From positions 1,088,001 through 1,152,000 of the forward strand of contig NZ_CP159996.1 in assembly GCF_040703035.1 (NCBI RefSeq): 64,000 bases of DNA, read 5' to 3'. This document shows positions 24,480 to 32,802 of the stretch, piece by piece; position 1 is the first letter of the stretch, and every line of letters begins with the position of its first letter. Source of the DNA: Terribacillus aidingensis. Its GTDB lineage: Bacteria; Bacillota; Bacilli; Bacillales; Amphibacillaceae. The position numbers and the translations under genes are program-made. The notes beneath the pieces were generated by a model. It searched no databases and was not told the origin of the DNA. It saw nothing but the letters and a program-made list of their open reading frames with translations.

Positions 24480-24797
24480 ATGGGGAAAAATAGATATTCA
24501 ACAGAGCTAAAGTGGTCAGTTGTGAAGGATAAATTAAGTGGACAATATTCAAATCAACAAATTATGGAGAAGTATGGCATAAAGAATGTATCTCAGATCA
24601 AAACATGGATGAGATGGTACCGAAACAATGAGATGCATCGTTTCGACCAGCCAATCGGTAAACAATACAGTTTTGGGCATGGACCTGTTTATACATCTAA
24701 CGAAGATAAGAAGAATCGACAGATCGAAAACTTGGAGATGGAGAATGAGATTCTAAAAAAGTATTTGGAGATCAAAGAGGAGTTGGAAAGGAAGTAG
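24480..24797 (+). CDS. IS3-family OrfA (helix-turn-helix protein)
   Basis: 105 residues with an HTH (KDKLSGQYSNQQIMEKYGIKN) and a C-terminal leucine-zipper-like coiled coil (ENLEMENEILKKYLEIKEELE). It binds the element ends. A slippery A AAA AAG at 24755-24761 lies in the zero frame and would allow -1 frameshifting into OrfB, the usual way IS3 elements make the OrfAB transposase. Confidence 0.9.
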   Translation: MGKNRYSTELKWSVVKDKLSGQYSNQQIMEKYGIKNVSQIKTWMRWYRNNEMHRFDQPIGKQYSFGHGPVYTSNEDKKNRQIENLEMENEILKKYLEIKEELERK

Positions 24798-24805
24798 TTC
24801 TATAT

Positions 24806-25642
24806 TTGGTGGGAAGATTGAGGAGGAAATATACAGTAACGGCAGTCTTAAGCGTCTTACAGATTGCCAGATCTACATATTATCGATGGGCCTCTGAGGG
24901 TATCCAACCAAAATCGACCGTAGAGAAAGCAATTATTTCCCTTTGTACCGAAACATCGTTCCGGTACGGCCACCGTAAGATCCGAAAGCTGCTTCAGCGT
25001 CAATATGGCATCAAACGGAATCGAAATACTGTACAGCGTATTATGCAGAAATACCATCTTCAATGCCGTGTGAAACGCAAAAGGAAATGGAAATCACAAG
25101 GGGACTCTGTCATCATTGCCCCAAATCTACTAAATCGGGATTTCACCGCAATACACCCGAATACAAAATGGGTAACAGATATCACTTATATACAGTACGG
25201 ACCGAGAACGTTTTATCTGTCGACGATCATGGACTTGTACAACAATGAGATTGTTGCATATATCCTAGATAATCATCAACAGATAGCACTTGTATTAGAC
25301 ACTCTAAGAACAGCTTTAGAGAACAGAAATCACCCCGAAGGTGTGATTGTGCATTCTGATCAAGGAAGTGTGTACAGTTCGTATGCATATCAAAAGAAAC
25401 TGGAGACAAGGAACCTTATAAGCAGTATGTCCAGACGAGGTAACTGTTGGGACAATGCAGTAATTGAATCTTTTCATTCCAGCTTAAAGTCAGAGGAGTT
25501 TATGTATACCAAATTCAACTCTTTATCAGAAAAAGAGGTCAGACAACGGATCGACCGTTACATGAAGTATTATAATGAAGAGCGTATCCAAGAAAAATTA
25601 GGCTACTACGCACCAAAAGAGTTTGGTGGCACAGCAGCCTAA
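24806..25642 (+). CDS. IS3-family transposase OrfB (DDE integrase)
   Basis: The catalytic part has the rve DDE core: TDITYIQ (first Asp), VIVHSDQGSVYSS (second Asp), NAVIESFHSSLKSE (Glu), plus the N-terminal HTH_21 region (TSFRYGHRKIRKLL). The frame is -1 to OrfA and stays open back to the slippery site at 24755, so the real product is probably an OrfAB fusion of about 395 residues. The TTG at 24806 is only the first start-like codon after the OrfA stop. Confidence 0.92.
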   Translation: MVGRLRRKYTVTAVLSVLQIARSTYYRWASEGIQPKSTVEKAIISLCTETSFRYGHRKIRKLLQRQYGIKRNRNTVQRIMQKYHLQCRVKRKRKWKSQGDSVIIAPNLLNRDFTAIHPNTKWVTDITYIQYGPRTFYLSTIMDLYNNEIVAYILDNHQQIALVLDTLRTALENRNHPEGVIVHSDQGSVYSSYAYQKKLETRNLISSMSRRGNCWDNAVIESFHSSLKSEEFMYTKFNSLSEKEVRQRIDRYMKYYNEERIQEKLGYYAPKEFGGTAA

Positions 25643-25759
25643 TTAAGGGTGTTTTATTAGTGTCTCATTCCGCTATGTCAGTCTAAATGGTTCTAGGGTT
25701 TTTCTTTGTTCCTGTAGAAATACGAACACTAATAAAAAGTTGACCGTTTGTCGACCAAT

Positions 25760-26182
25760 TTAAGATGGTTTGTATTTTTGTAACTGATTTATAGTCTTCT
25801 CTCGTCTCTTTTTAGAAATATGGCCATACACATCAGCAGTAAATTTTGAGCTTGTGTGACGAGCTTGTTTAGAGATAGATAAAAGGTTTACGTCGTCTTT
25901 TTCCATAAGAAGGGCAACCATTGTATGCCGGAAATCGTGTAACCTGTTTTTCTTTACATTATGCTTTCCTCGAATTTTCCTCCACTTCTTAGAAGGGCTG
26001 TCGGGGTAGAGGTGATTACCAAACCCATCATGGTAAAGGTAATCTTTATCCCCACCTTGCCAGAGGTCTCCAGCCATCATCTTCTCTTTCAACCAATGGC
26101 GTCTGTACTCTTTGAACATATCAGTAACAAACTTTGGAATTGAGATCGTTGCTGCTGAAGCTTCGGATTTTGGATTGTCCAT
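25760..26182 (-). pseudogene. C-terminal fragment of a second tyrosine integrase
   Basis: About 140 residues of a phage/ICE-type integrase catalytic domain: RLHDFRHTMVALL, ARHTSSKFTADVYGHIS with the nucleophile Tyr. It differs clearly from the island integrase. The N-terminal two thirds are missing; at about 26180 the sequence changes to a plus-strand lysin tail. It points left like the first integrase. Without the IS, its stop would lie about 133 bases from attR, close to the 106 bases between attL and the first integrase. Confidence 0.8.
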
Positions 26183-26314
26183 GGATACAAGTTAGCTGTA
26201 GATGGTATCTTTGGTTCCGGAACAGAAGCAGCACTTAAATCATTCCAGAAGAGCAAAGGTATTGCTGCCGACGGTGTAGCAGGACCTAACACATACGAGA
26301 AGTTCTTTAAGTGA
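26162..26314 (+). pseudogene. Peptidoglycan-binding tail of a phage lysin
   Basis: An open frame without start encodes a PG_binding_1 repeat: YKLAVDGIFGSGTEAALKSF, then GIAADGVAGPNTYEKFFK and stop. This domain ends many phage amidases and spore lysins. Only the last ~45 codons are left, joined to the integrase fragment, which marks the two ends of a deleted prophage. Confidence 0.75.
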
Positions 26315-26316
26315 AA

Positions 26317-26350
26317 CAAAAGCCCCTCCAATTATGGAGGGGCTTTTATG
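26317..26350. terminator. Terminator after the lysin tail
   Basis: AAAAGCCCCTCCA-ATTA-TGGAGGGGCTTTT, a strong hairpin directly after the stop of the lysin remnant. Confidence 0.85.
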
Positions 26351-26681
26351 TTTGTGATTCGACGGAGTATGAGGAGAATCTTTAATATCTTGTTCGTTCA
26401 CAAATAGATTATGCAAAAAAGTCCTCAAGCGAGGATAAGTAAAAGGAGTCATACGTTGCTGGCATACAGCATTGTATGCAAAAAAAATATCGATGTGTAA
26501 AAAAAGAGGCCGAATCAGGCCTCAGTTCTTTCGAATCTTATAATCGAAAAAGATGATAATAAAGTATAGTTAGTGACTGGATATTATATACCTACCTGCA
26601 CAGCATCTTTTTTGGCCCGCCATATGAAGAGGCAATTCCCTATCTCTATCCACAAACCTTTTATCACTTTTAAAAATAAAC
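26351..26681. other. Non-coding debris
   Basis: A second small hairpin (GAGGCCGAATCAGGCCTC near 26505) and A-rich runs are visible. I see no gene. The text GGAGTCATA followed later by GATGTGTAAAAAAA has a looser echo near 28895, so both may come from a repeated prophage end. Confidence 0.4.
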
Positions 26682-27485
26682 TCAACCGTTAAAAGTTTTT
26701 TCCGATTCAAGTTTGTTTAACCAGTTATGAACTAAAGCGTTAAATACATCAGGTTGTTCAATTTGTAGGTTGTGACCAGCCATATCAAGCACTGCAAAGG
26801 TTGCCCTTGGATAATCTTCAATAAGACGCAAGGCATCGTGATATCCGACTACATGGTCTTGATGTCCAGTTATAACTAGTGTGGGATGTTCAAACTTAGA
26901 CGAAATATCGATGGAAAAACCATATCCATTCTGACGAATGTGGTTCAAAAATTCATGGTTTGTTTGTTTTGAAGGAATTAAAATCTCATCTTTAAACCTC
27001 TCCCATTCAGTATGACCTTGCACCACTCCCATGGAGCAAAACTCCTCAGCATCCGTTGAAGACAATTGTGATATAAGATTGCTATCTCTTTTTATAATGG
27101 TTTGCTGTGGTACTACTCTATCATTAAATTCGGGTATTATCATGGGTGCAATCAGCAGTAATCCACGAACTCTATTTTGACGTGAACTGACTATACCTCT
27201 TGCGATATATCCTCCATATGAATTTCCACAAATAATAAACGGTTCACCAGGAATAATCTGGTCTAGAAGATGTAATATTGCTTCTAGCATATCATCTGAG
27301 TTGTGAATAGATGGTTTCTGCTCGGATTTCCCCATACCTGGCAGATCAATGTAAATTCTTTTCCATCCTCTTCGTTTCTCAAATAGCGGTTCCATAGCAT
27401 GTAACATTACTTGGTGATCAAGTGTCCAACCATGCAACATAACGATAGGATATCCTTCTCCAATTACTTTATGGTATATAGACAT
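26682..27485 (-). CDS. Alpha/beta-fold hydrolase
   Basis: A 267-residue single-domain hydrolase: oxyanion HGW at 18-20, nucleophile elbow GNSYGG (Ser89), a probable catalytic Asp in TGHQDHVVG and His in DMAGHNLQIEQP near residue 243. No signal peptide, so it acts in the cytoplasm. The family contains esterases, haloperoxidase-like enzymes and dienelactone-type hydrolases; the substrate is unknown. GGGGAAAA precedes the ATG. It stands alone amid prophage debris and is probably a separate acquisition. Confidence 0.8.
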   Translation of the reverse strand: MSIYHKVIGEGYPIVMLHGWTLDHQVMLHAMEPLFEKRRGWKRIYIDLPGMGKSEQKPSIHNSDDMLEAILHLLDQIIPGEPFIICGNSYGGYIARGIVSSRQNRVRGLLLIAPMIIPEFNDRVVPQQTIIKRDSNLISQLSSTDAEEFCSMGVVQGHTEWERFKDEILIPSKQTNHEFLNHIRQNGYGFSIDISSKFEHPTLVITGHQDHVVGYHDALRLIEDYPRATFAVLDMAGHNLQIEQPDVFNALVHNWLNKLESEKTFNG

Positions 27486-27677
27486 GTTTTTCCCCTTTCC
27501 CTGTCAACGGATAAAAATCTATAAACAAGCATATACAAGATTTTTAATATAGTGAAGAAGATTTATTGAATTAACCAGACCAGATAGAGAAATCATCAAT
27601 ATGCAAAGGTGAGAAGTAGAGTAAATAAATTACTGTAGACAACTTGGTATGAGAAGTTTTAAGTGATAAAATGTGTC

Positions 27678-27724
27678 TTGAGCAATGGCATAATAGGTAG
27701 ACGCTAATATGCCCATTTGCTCAA
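27678..27724. repeat. Imperfect long stem-loop
   Basis: TTGAGCAATGGCATA pairs with TATGCCCATTTGCTCAA except for two bulged bases, around a 15-base loop that reads TAGGTAGACGC. It looks like an RNA hairpin, but there is no T run, so it is not a normal terminator. It is not a tRNA. Confidence 0.4.
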
Positions 27725-27744
27725 CTATATAGAAGATAAGATGC

Positions 27745-27780
27745 AAAAAGCTCCTTTCCTTAATTGGAGGGGCTTTTTTT
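27745..27780. terminator. Terminator, bidirectional
   Basis: AAAAAGCTCC...GGAGGGGCTTTTTTT hairpin; its right part touches the stop of the minus-strand gene at 27779. The sequence is related to the terminator at 26317. Confidence 0.75.
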
Positions 27781-27997
27781 ATTTGATAGTGTGATCACCA
27801 AAGATAAGAGCTGCATGATCAATAAACATTTCTTCGAACATCTTGCGCTCCTCATCAGTAAACCTCAAAAACCTATGATCCCATTCTAATGCCCTTTCCA
27901 AGTCGTACCCTTCCTTATGTGCAGTGAAGTCATGAACTACCTTCTGGCGTACCAACAAATACTCCGAATACCTTTCTGGTCTAATCACTCTGATCAT
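27779..27997 (-). CDS. Small hypothetical protein
   Basis: A 72-residue charged, helical protein (RPERYSEYLLVRQKVVHDF, LERALEWDHRFLRFTDEER) with good start context (GGAGATGATC). No family recognised. It sits between phage-type terminators and may be a prophage gene of the lysis or late region. Confidence 0.5.
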   Translation of the reverse strand: MIRVIRPERYSEYLLVRQKVVHDFTAHKEGYDLERALEWDHRFLRFTDEERKMFEEMFIDHAALIFGDHTIK

Positions 27998-28065
27998 CTC
28001 CTTTTACCCATATAAGCGCAATGAAGAGAAGAAAAGCGTGATTAATTTTTGTATGCGTTAGGTGT

Positions 28066-28097
28066 AAAAAAACCACTTCCAAAAGGAAGTGGTTTTA
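28066..28097. terminator. Terminator between minus-strand units
   Basis: AAAACCACTTCC-AAAA-GGAAGTGGTTTT, a perfect hairpin with A and T runs on both sides. Confidence 0.85.
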
Positions 28098-28137
28098 CTA
28101 TTGTTCAACTTAAGCGCCCATTACTTTAATAAGGAAA

Positions 28138-28584
28138 TTATAATTTCTTTTCAAAAAAGGTTAAGGATAGTTGTTCATTTACTAAGACTTCGTTAATATT
28201 TTGAAATCCATTCTTTTTATAAAAACTAACAGCTGGAGTATTTTTAGATCCTGTTGCTACTTTTATTGTTTCAACCTGGAACTTAGTTTCAATGAAATTT
28301 AAAAGTAACTGCGCAATGCCTTTTCTAAAATGGTTTGGATGTACGATTAACCTATGTATATCAACTACATGATCGTCTACTTTTATAGATACTACTCCGT
28401 TTAAACTTTCATTTTCATATAAACCAAAGAAATCTTCTCCACAATGTTGCAATGTGTAAACCGTGTCCTTTAATGGCGGTATATCATATCCAATAATTTC
28501 TGCCTCTACCTTATATGAAGGTATTTGTATGTTTAAAACATCTGCAGCACACTTAATATTACGAATGTCAATTTTTTTAATCAA
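28138..28584 (-). CDS. GNAT-family N-acetyltransferase
   Basis: A 148-residue GNAT: beta strands with GVVSIKVDDHVVDIHRLIVHP, acetyl-CoA loop HFRKGIAQLLL and the C-terminal NTPAVSFYKKNGF. The acceptor substrate is unknown. The start is best placed at TTG 28584 because GAGGGG lies five bases upstream; the ATG of the longer open frame at 28638 lacks a ribosome-binding site. It belongs to a run of single resistance-type genes in a degraded prophage region. Confidence 0.8.
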   Translation of the reverse strand: MIKKIDIRNIKCAADVLNIQIPSYKVEAEIIGYDIPPLKDTVYTLQHCGEDFFGLYENESLNGVVSIKVDDHVVDIHRLIVHPNHFRKGIAQLLLNFIETKFQVETIKVATGSKNTPAVSFYKKNGFQNINEVLVNEQLSLTFFEKKL

Positions 28585-28638
28585 GGGATCCCCTCGTTCT
28601 GTTATTTTCTTAAAATTATACCATAAAATAGTAAACAA

Positions 28639-29700
28639 ATCCTTTCATTATGCGATTAGCAACAATTATTACGAAAACAACCTTTGATAAACCTCCAATA
28701 ATAGGGGCAGTTTTATCATAATGAAATTGGAGATTTGATTGAGGATAGTCCCTCTTCTGTTACTTCTGAATGATGACAAGTGCGGAAGAGATGGAACAAA
28801 TAAATAACCCCTCCAAGAAGGAAGGGCTATTATGTGTAGGGAGGGAGTGAAGCTCTTTCCTGAATAGCATATCGTTATTGTATAGGAATGCCATGAGAGG
28901 AGTCATAAAGATGTAAAAAAACAAAAATTACGGTACACAATCAGCCATCTACTTAGTGGGTACTTTTTTTATTGCATCGATAGTAACATTTTCTCAGAGG
29001 CAAAAAGTCCTCTGGGAGAAGCGCCTTTCCCTTATCAAGACGTACTCGCCTGATTTTGCACGACTGTGAAGGATGCCTGGTTAACGAGGGTAGTATCTGG
29101 GGTTGGGAGCGCGCGGCCAGTTTAACTGGTCACCGATCATTCGGTTAGTTGCGATTAAATCAGTCGGGGATTGAATTGTTGATTCTGCATTTTTTTGAAT
29201 CATGAATTGACTTCTCAATCTCAGCCTTTCCTCTCGTTGAATTGGGTCAGTCAATACTAAACAAGCATTTGGCATAAGGTGGTGCATAACAAATAAAAGG
29301 GGAAAGAAGTTGGCAAAATAAGAGGAATTATGGCTGCCAAGTTAAATGTGCAGTCGGACAACGAGCTCGATGCTCAAGCAGCCAAAGATCGCAAACTGCG
29401 TGAATTTGAGGATCTGATGGGCATATCAGAGAGTCGGCAGGCGAGTTCGTAGGAAAAGGTAAAAAAATAAAGCGGAAATTTGGAGGTCCATGCTATACTG
29501 GGAGGCAGGACGGAGCGGTATGTGCTTCTCTACCAGCGCCCTTCGGATCTCCAATTCCGAAGACTATGTTCGTACAAATTGAAGCCCTGTAAAAAAGCAT
29601 ATTACACAAATGTGATCTACATAAGAAATTTCAACAGATGTATTTTTATAATATTCCTTTTTTACTATTGAGGAGGTTGGCTTAATTAAAAATATAATAA
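28639..29700. other. Prophage debris, no complete gene
   Basis: This kilobase holds short open stretches: a 40-codon frame at 29330-29452 (MAAKLNVQSDNELDAQAAKD) with GAGGAA upstream, a minus-strand 68-codon frame at 29081-29287 (LRLRSQFMIQKNAESTIQSP), and a startless plus-strand frame near 29470-29590 ending in PKTMFVQIEAL. They read like pieces of phage structural genes, but I cannot name them. A CCCTCC/GGAAGGG hairpin lies near 28807-28830. Confidence 0.4.
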
Positions 29701-29726
29701 GTTGATCAATGAGGGAGGAATCTTAT

Positions 29727-30092
29727 ATGGAGAATAATACATATAAGTTTGAAGAAATAATGGAGGTTTTGATTAAATCTTGGTCTTTAGAATCTAGTTC
29801 AAAATGGAGTGAGGACAATCCTGCAAAAGGACAATGTGGCGTAACCGCATTAGTTATAAATGACTTATTAGGTGGAGAAATTAAGAAAACCAAATTGCCA
29901 GATGGATGGCATTTTTATAATATTATAAATGGGAAGCGAAATGATTTTACAGATTCTCAATTTACAGAAGAAATCTTATATATGAACATTCCTTCAAGTA
30001 GAGAAGAAGCATTAAAAGATACTAATGAAAAACAGTATAACCATCTAAAACAAAACGTTTTACTCAATTTAAAAACATTGACGTCACGTTAG
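29727..30092 (+). CDS. YunG-family protein
   Basis: A 121-residue protein with the layout of B. subtilis YunG: SWSLESSSKWSEDNPAKGQ, then CGVTALVINDLLGGEI, then GWHFYNIINGKRNDFTDSQF. The Cys in GQCGVTA and the His in WHFYN are conserved positions of a possible papain-like fold. Function is unknown. The start is ATG 29727, after GGGAGGAATC; an earlier ATG at 29709 overlaps this RBS. Terminator at 30122. Confidence 0.75.
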   Translation: MENNTYKFEEIMEVLIKSWSLESSSKWSEDNPAKGQCGVTALVINDLLGGEIKKTKLPDGWHFYNIINGKRNDFTDSQFTEEILYMNIPSSREEALKDTNEKQYNHLKQNVLLNLKTLTSR

Positions 30093-30121
30093 AAATTACA
30101 GGAAATATTTATAAGGATTAT

Positions 30122-30150
30122 AAAACACCCCAAACGGGTGTTTTTTTATT
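30122..30150 (+). terminator. Terminator after the YunG-like gene
   Basis: AAAACACCC-CAAAC-GGGTGTTTTTTT hairpin. Confidence 0.85.
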
Positions 30151-30205
30151 GTATATAGAAAAAAACTTAAACTTAATTCGATTGATGGAGGGGGGGATGA
30201 TGTAG

Positions 30206-30551
30206 ATGGCTAGACCTCGCAATCCGAAGCGGGATGAAGCCTTTCGCTTATGGAAAGAAAAAAATGGAACCAAGGCTTTGAAAGAGATTGCAGCCGAACT
30301 GGATGTCGGTGATTCGCAGATTAGAAAGTGGAAGAATCAAGACCGCTGGGAAGATCAGTTGAATGGTAACGTTACTAAACGAGGCTCCAAAAGGGAGCAA
30401 GAATGCGCTTGTCACTGGTTAGTATGAATCCATCTATGGAGATGTGCTGTCAGAAGATGAACAAGCGCTTTTTGGCGGCTCCAAGATGTATCAAATTAAA
30501 ACCGGCTTGTATATTACTGCTTCCACTAAGTATCTAAAAGTACGCAAATAA
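30206..30551 (+). pseudogene. Phage terminase small subunit fragment fused to a lysin tail
   Basis: The 5' part is the start of a PBSX/XtmA-type terminase small subunit (MARPRNPKRDEAFRLWKEKN, KEIAAELDVGDSQIRKWKNQ, NVTKRG). After a frameshift near 30390 it continues in another frame as NALVTG, stop, YESIYGDVLSEDEQALF. From 30480 it changes to GSKMYQIKTGLYITASTKYL and a stop at 30551, which looks like the C-terminal end of a phage amidase. A second copy of that tail lies at 31336. This is a deletion joint inside a dead prophage. Confidence 0.7.
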
Positions 30552-30756
30552 AGTCTCAATTTTATAGTTATGAAGTTAGTCTTGTAAACCATTGCACTCT
30601 AGAATATTACAATTTAGGTAATTTAATGCTACAATAAATTGGTCAATTAATATGACAGTATTTCATCCTATAAATTCATGAAGGGACTGAACTATGCGCA
30701 GATATCAAAGCTTATACCATACCAAAATTTAATTTAAATAAATGGAGGTTAAGCAT

Positions 30757-31323
30757 TTGATAGTCAATACTATTCAAACCAAGAGATTAATGTTAAGAAA
30801 GATGGATAAGTGTGATGCAAATTCATTATTTGCTATTTGGTCAAATCCTAAGGTAACAAAATATATGAATATTGAAGGGTTTACTCGAATAAAAGAGGCG
30901 GAAGAAATGATTGCCTTTTTAAGTGATTTATCTGAACGAGGAGAAGCCATAAGATATTCCATCATTGAAAAGAATTCTAATACTATCATAGGATCGTGTG
31001 GTTTTAATTCACTCAATTTTGAGGCAAATACAGCTGAAATTGGATATGATTTAGATAGTCAATTTTGGAACAAGGGTTATGGGACAGAAGCAGTCAACGG
31101 TTTAGTTAATTATGCCTTCCATCAACTTAACCTAAAAATAATCGAGGCGAAAGTAGACCCCAGAAACATACTATCTATAAAGTTATTACAAAAACTAAAT
31201 TTCGAGTTACAAGGTATTGTAGAAGAGAATGCAGGTCAAGCTGATGATCTTTATCTTTACACAAAGGAATCTCACATACAAAAGAGCCCTAACGGGTGGA
31301 GCCTGCCGTCACAAAAGGACTGA
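30757..31323 (+). CDS. GNAT acetyltransferase, RimJ/RimL type
   Basis: A 188-residue GNAT that begins TIQTKRLMLRKMDKCDANSL and has the CoA loop SQFWNKGYGTEAVNGLV and the NILSIKLLQKLNF motif. Such enzymes acetylate ribosomal proteins, peptides or antibiotics; the target is unknown. TTG 30757 follows GGAGGTT; the ATG at 30742 overlaps the RBS. The last ~17 residues (KSPNGWSLPSQKD) run into prophage debris, so the native C-terminus may have been replaced. Confidence 0.75.
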   Translation: MIVNTIQTKRLMLRKMDKCDANSLFAIWSNPKVTKYMNIEGFTRIKEAEEMIAFLSDLSERGEAIRYSIIEKNSNTIIGSCGFNSLNFEANTAEIGYDLDSQFWNKGYGTEAVNGLVNYAFHQLNLKIIEAKVDPRNILSIKLLQKLNFELQGIVEENAGQADDLYLYTKESHIQKSPNGWSLPSQKD

Positions 31324-31335
31324 CAGTGAGCGTGT

Positions 31336-31404
31336 TCCAAGATGTATCAAATTATATCCGGTTAATGTATCACCGCTTCCAACAAGTATGTAGAAGTACG
31401 ATAG
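31336..31404 (+). pseudogene. Second copy of the lysin C-terminal tail
   Basis: SKMYQIISG, stop, CITASNKYVEVR and stop: a decayed homologue of 30480-30551. Followed by a terminator at 31406-31441 like that at 26317. Two unlike copies mean two prophage ends or a duplicated lysin gene. Confidence 0.55.
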
Positions 31405-31405
31405 T

Positions 31406-31441
31406 AAAAAGCCCTTTTCTATTCGGAGAGGGGCTTTTTTA
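31406..31441. terminator. Terminator after the lysin tail
   Basis: AAAAAGCCCCTTTTC-like hairpin: AAAAAGCCC...GGGGCTTTTTT. Confidence 0.75.
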
Positions 31442-31736
31442 ATTAGGCCGTTTTCTAAAAGATTGTTTTTGAAGCGGGATTAGCTATGGAGGGGTAATCC
31501 AAAGAAAAGCCTGGTTACTTGACTTAGAAAGAAATAACATTGCTTTGCAGTAGGAAGACTAATATCATTCAATATAGTATAAATCAATCAGCCCTCTTCT
31601 GTAGTGGAAGAGGGTTTTTATATGATGGATAAAAAGCAAAAGGAGGACTTATGTTAGCTATAACATATCGCAAAAGGTGTCAGCTTGGATAACTCATTTA
31701 TACTTTTATTCATCATTCGTCCTCGTAGTTCATTTA
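31442..31736. other. Non-coding stretch with one hairpin
   Basis: CCCTCTTC-TGTAGT-GGAAGAGGG followed by TTTTTAT at 31592-31622 is a terminator. No gene is seen otherwise. Confidence 0.5.
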
Positions 31737-32201
31737 TCACAGGTGTAATTTTAATCCTTCATGAGATGTCTTAAATCCTAACTTTTCATAGAATTGAATT
31801 GCGTCGGGTCTGTTTTTATCTGTTGTAAGTTGAACTATATGACATCCACGTTTTTTAGCACGTTGGATTGCCCATTGAATTAATTTGGATCCTATGCCTT
31901 TTCCACGTTCTGAGGATTTAGTACGAACACCTTCAATTGTAGCTCTCCATCCTCCCTGATAAGTAATGTACGGAGTAAATGTAATCTGCTGAACGCCTAT
32001 TATCTCTTCGCCATAACAAGCCACAATTAATTCATTATTTGGGTCAGAGTCGATAGAATGAAATGCTTTTATATAACTCTCTGGTAAAGGTTGTTTATAA
32101 AGCTCTCTCTTGTTTCCTAAAACGTCATCTGAAAGCATATGCACAATTTCGTCAAGGTCTTGCATTTTTGCCTCTCTATATGTGACTTGATTTGGTTCCA
32201 A
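31737..32201 (-). CDS. GNAT-family N-acetyltransferase
   Basis: A 154-residue GNAT with EGVRTKSSERGKGIGSKLI as the acetyl-CoA loop and RPDAIQFYEKLGFKTSHEGL at the C-terminus, a common layout of small bacterial acetyltransferases. The substrate is unknown. AGGAGGATGG lies before the ATG. Third GNAT within about 4 kb of non-core DNA. Confidence 0.85.
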   Translation of the reverse strand: MEPNQVTYREAKMQDLDEIVHMLSDDVLGNKRELYKQPLPESYIKAFHSIDSDPNNELIVACYGEEIIGVQQITFTPYITYQGGWRATIEGVRTKSSERGKGIGSKLIQWAIQRAKKRGCHIVQLTTDKNRPDAIQFYEKLGFKTSHEGLKLHL

Positions 32202-32352
32202 TAAAATCCATCCTCCTAAGTAAGCATATTGTTATTTTGTTTCTTAAGGTTGAATTATTAAGTTTAAGCGGGACGTATTCAAAAACCTAGTTCTCATTCT
32301 TACTCTATGGGAACCGATTACTTAAAATACCATCTAAAAGCATTGTTTTATA

Positions 32353-32802
32353 TCAGTACATTTTCATTATATATTGCTCAATAAACCTCATATAATTATC
32401 AGCTATATTGTCAGGCAAGTTATCTATAGAAAAATACGAAATTTCTTTTGATTCACTATAGTCAACCTTGATTTCCCCGCTTGTATCTTTCGTATAATAA
32501 ACAGCCGTTACCGCATAAAACTCGTCACCATTTGAAACTTTTAAATAATACTCAGAACCAGAAAATACATTTAGTAAAATCAAGTTTTCCACTGTTAATC
32601 CTGTTTCTTCAAAAACTTCCCGTTTTGCTGCTTCTTCATAACTTTCTCCTAAATCCATTAAACCACCAGGTAATCCCCAGCATCCATCATGTCTTTTCTG
32701 CAGTAATACCTCATTTTGTTTGTTTAGGATAATAACTACAGAGCCTGGTAAGATAATTGGTTTATGTCCCACATATTGTCTTAGGTATTTATAGTATTCC
32801 AT
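32353..32802 (-). CDS. Nudix hydrolase
   Basis: A 149-residue Nudix protein with the box GGLMDLGESYEEAAKREV followed by FEETGL, which gives the GX5EX7REUXEEXGU pattern in full. These enzymes cleave nucleoside diphosphates linked to another group; the sequence does not fix the substrate. GGAGGAGT precedes the ATG. Monocistronic. Confidence 0.88.
   Translation of the reverse strand: MEYYKYLRQYVGHKPIILPGSVVIILNKQNEVLLQKRHDGCWGLPGGLMDLGESYEEAAKREVFEETGLTVENLILLNVFSGSEYYLKVSNGDEFYAVTAVYYTKDTSGEIKVDYSESKEISYFSIDNLPDNIADNYMRFIEQYIMKMY

Larger units (their letters stand above)
24413..25667 (+). mobile_element. IS3-family insertion sequence
   Basis: About 1255 bases with two overlapping reading frames and imperfect terminal inverted repeats: left TGGGACATAAAAAAACACCC, right (complement) TGAGACACTAATAAAACACC. 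They begin with TG and end with CA as in the IS3 family. I see no direct target duplication (flanks TTAAA and TTCCG). Both frames are intact, so the element may be active. Confidence 0.85.

Noticed and set aside
29480..29671. 63-residue plus-strand ORF near the YunG-like gene
   Set aside because: Unusual composition, no RBS, and another frame of the same DNA reads more like protein; treated as debris.
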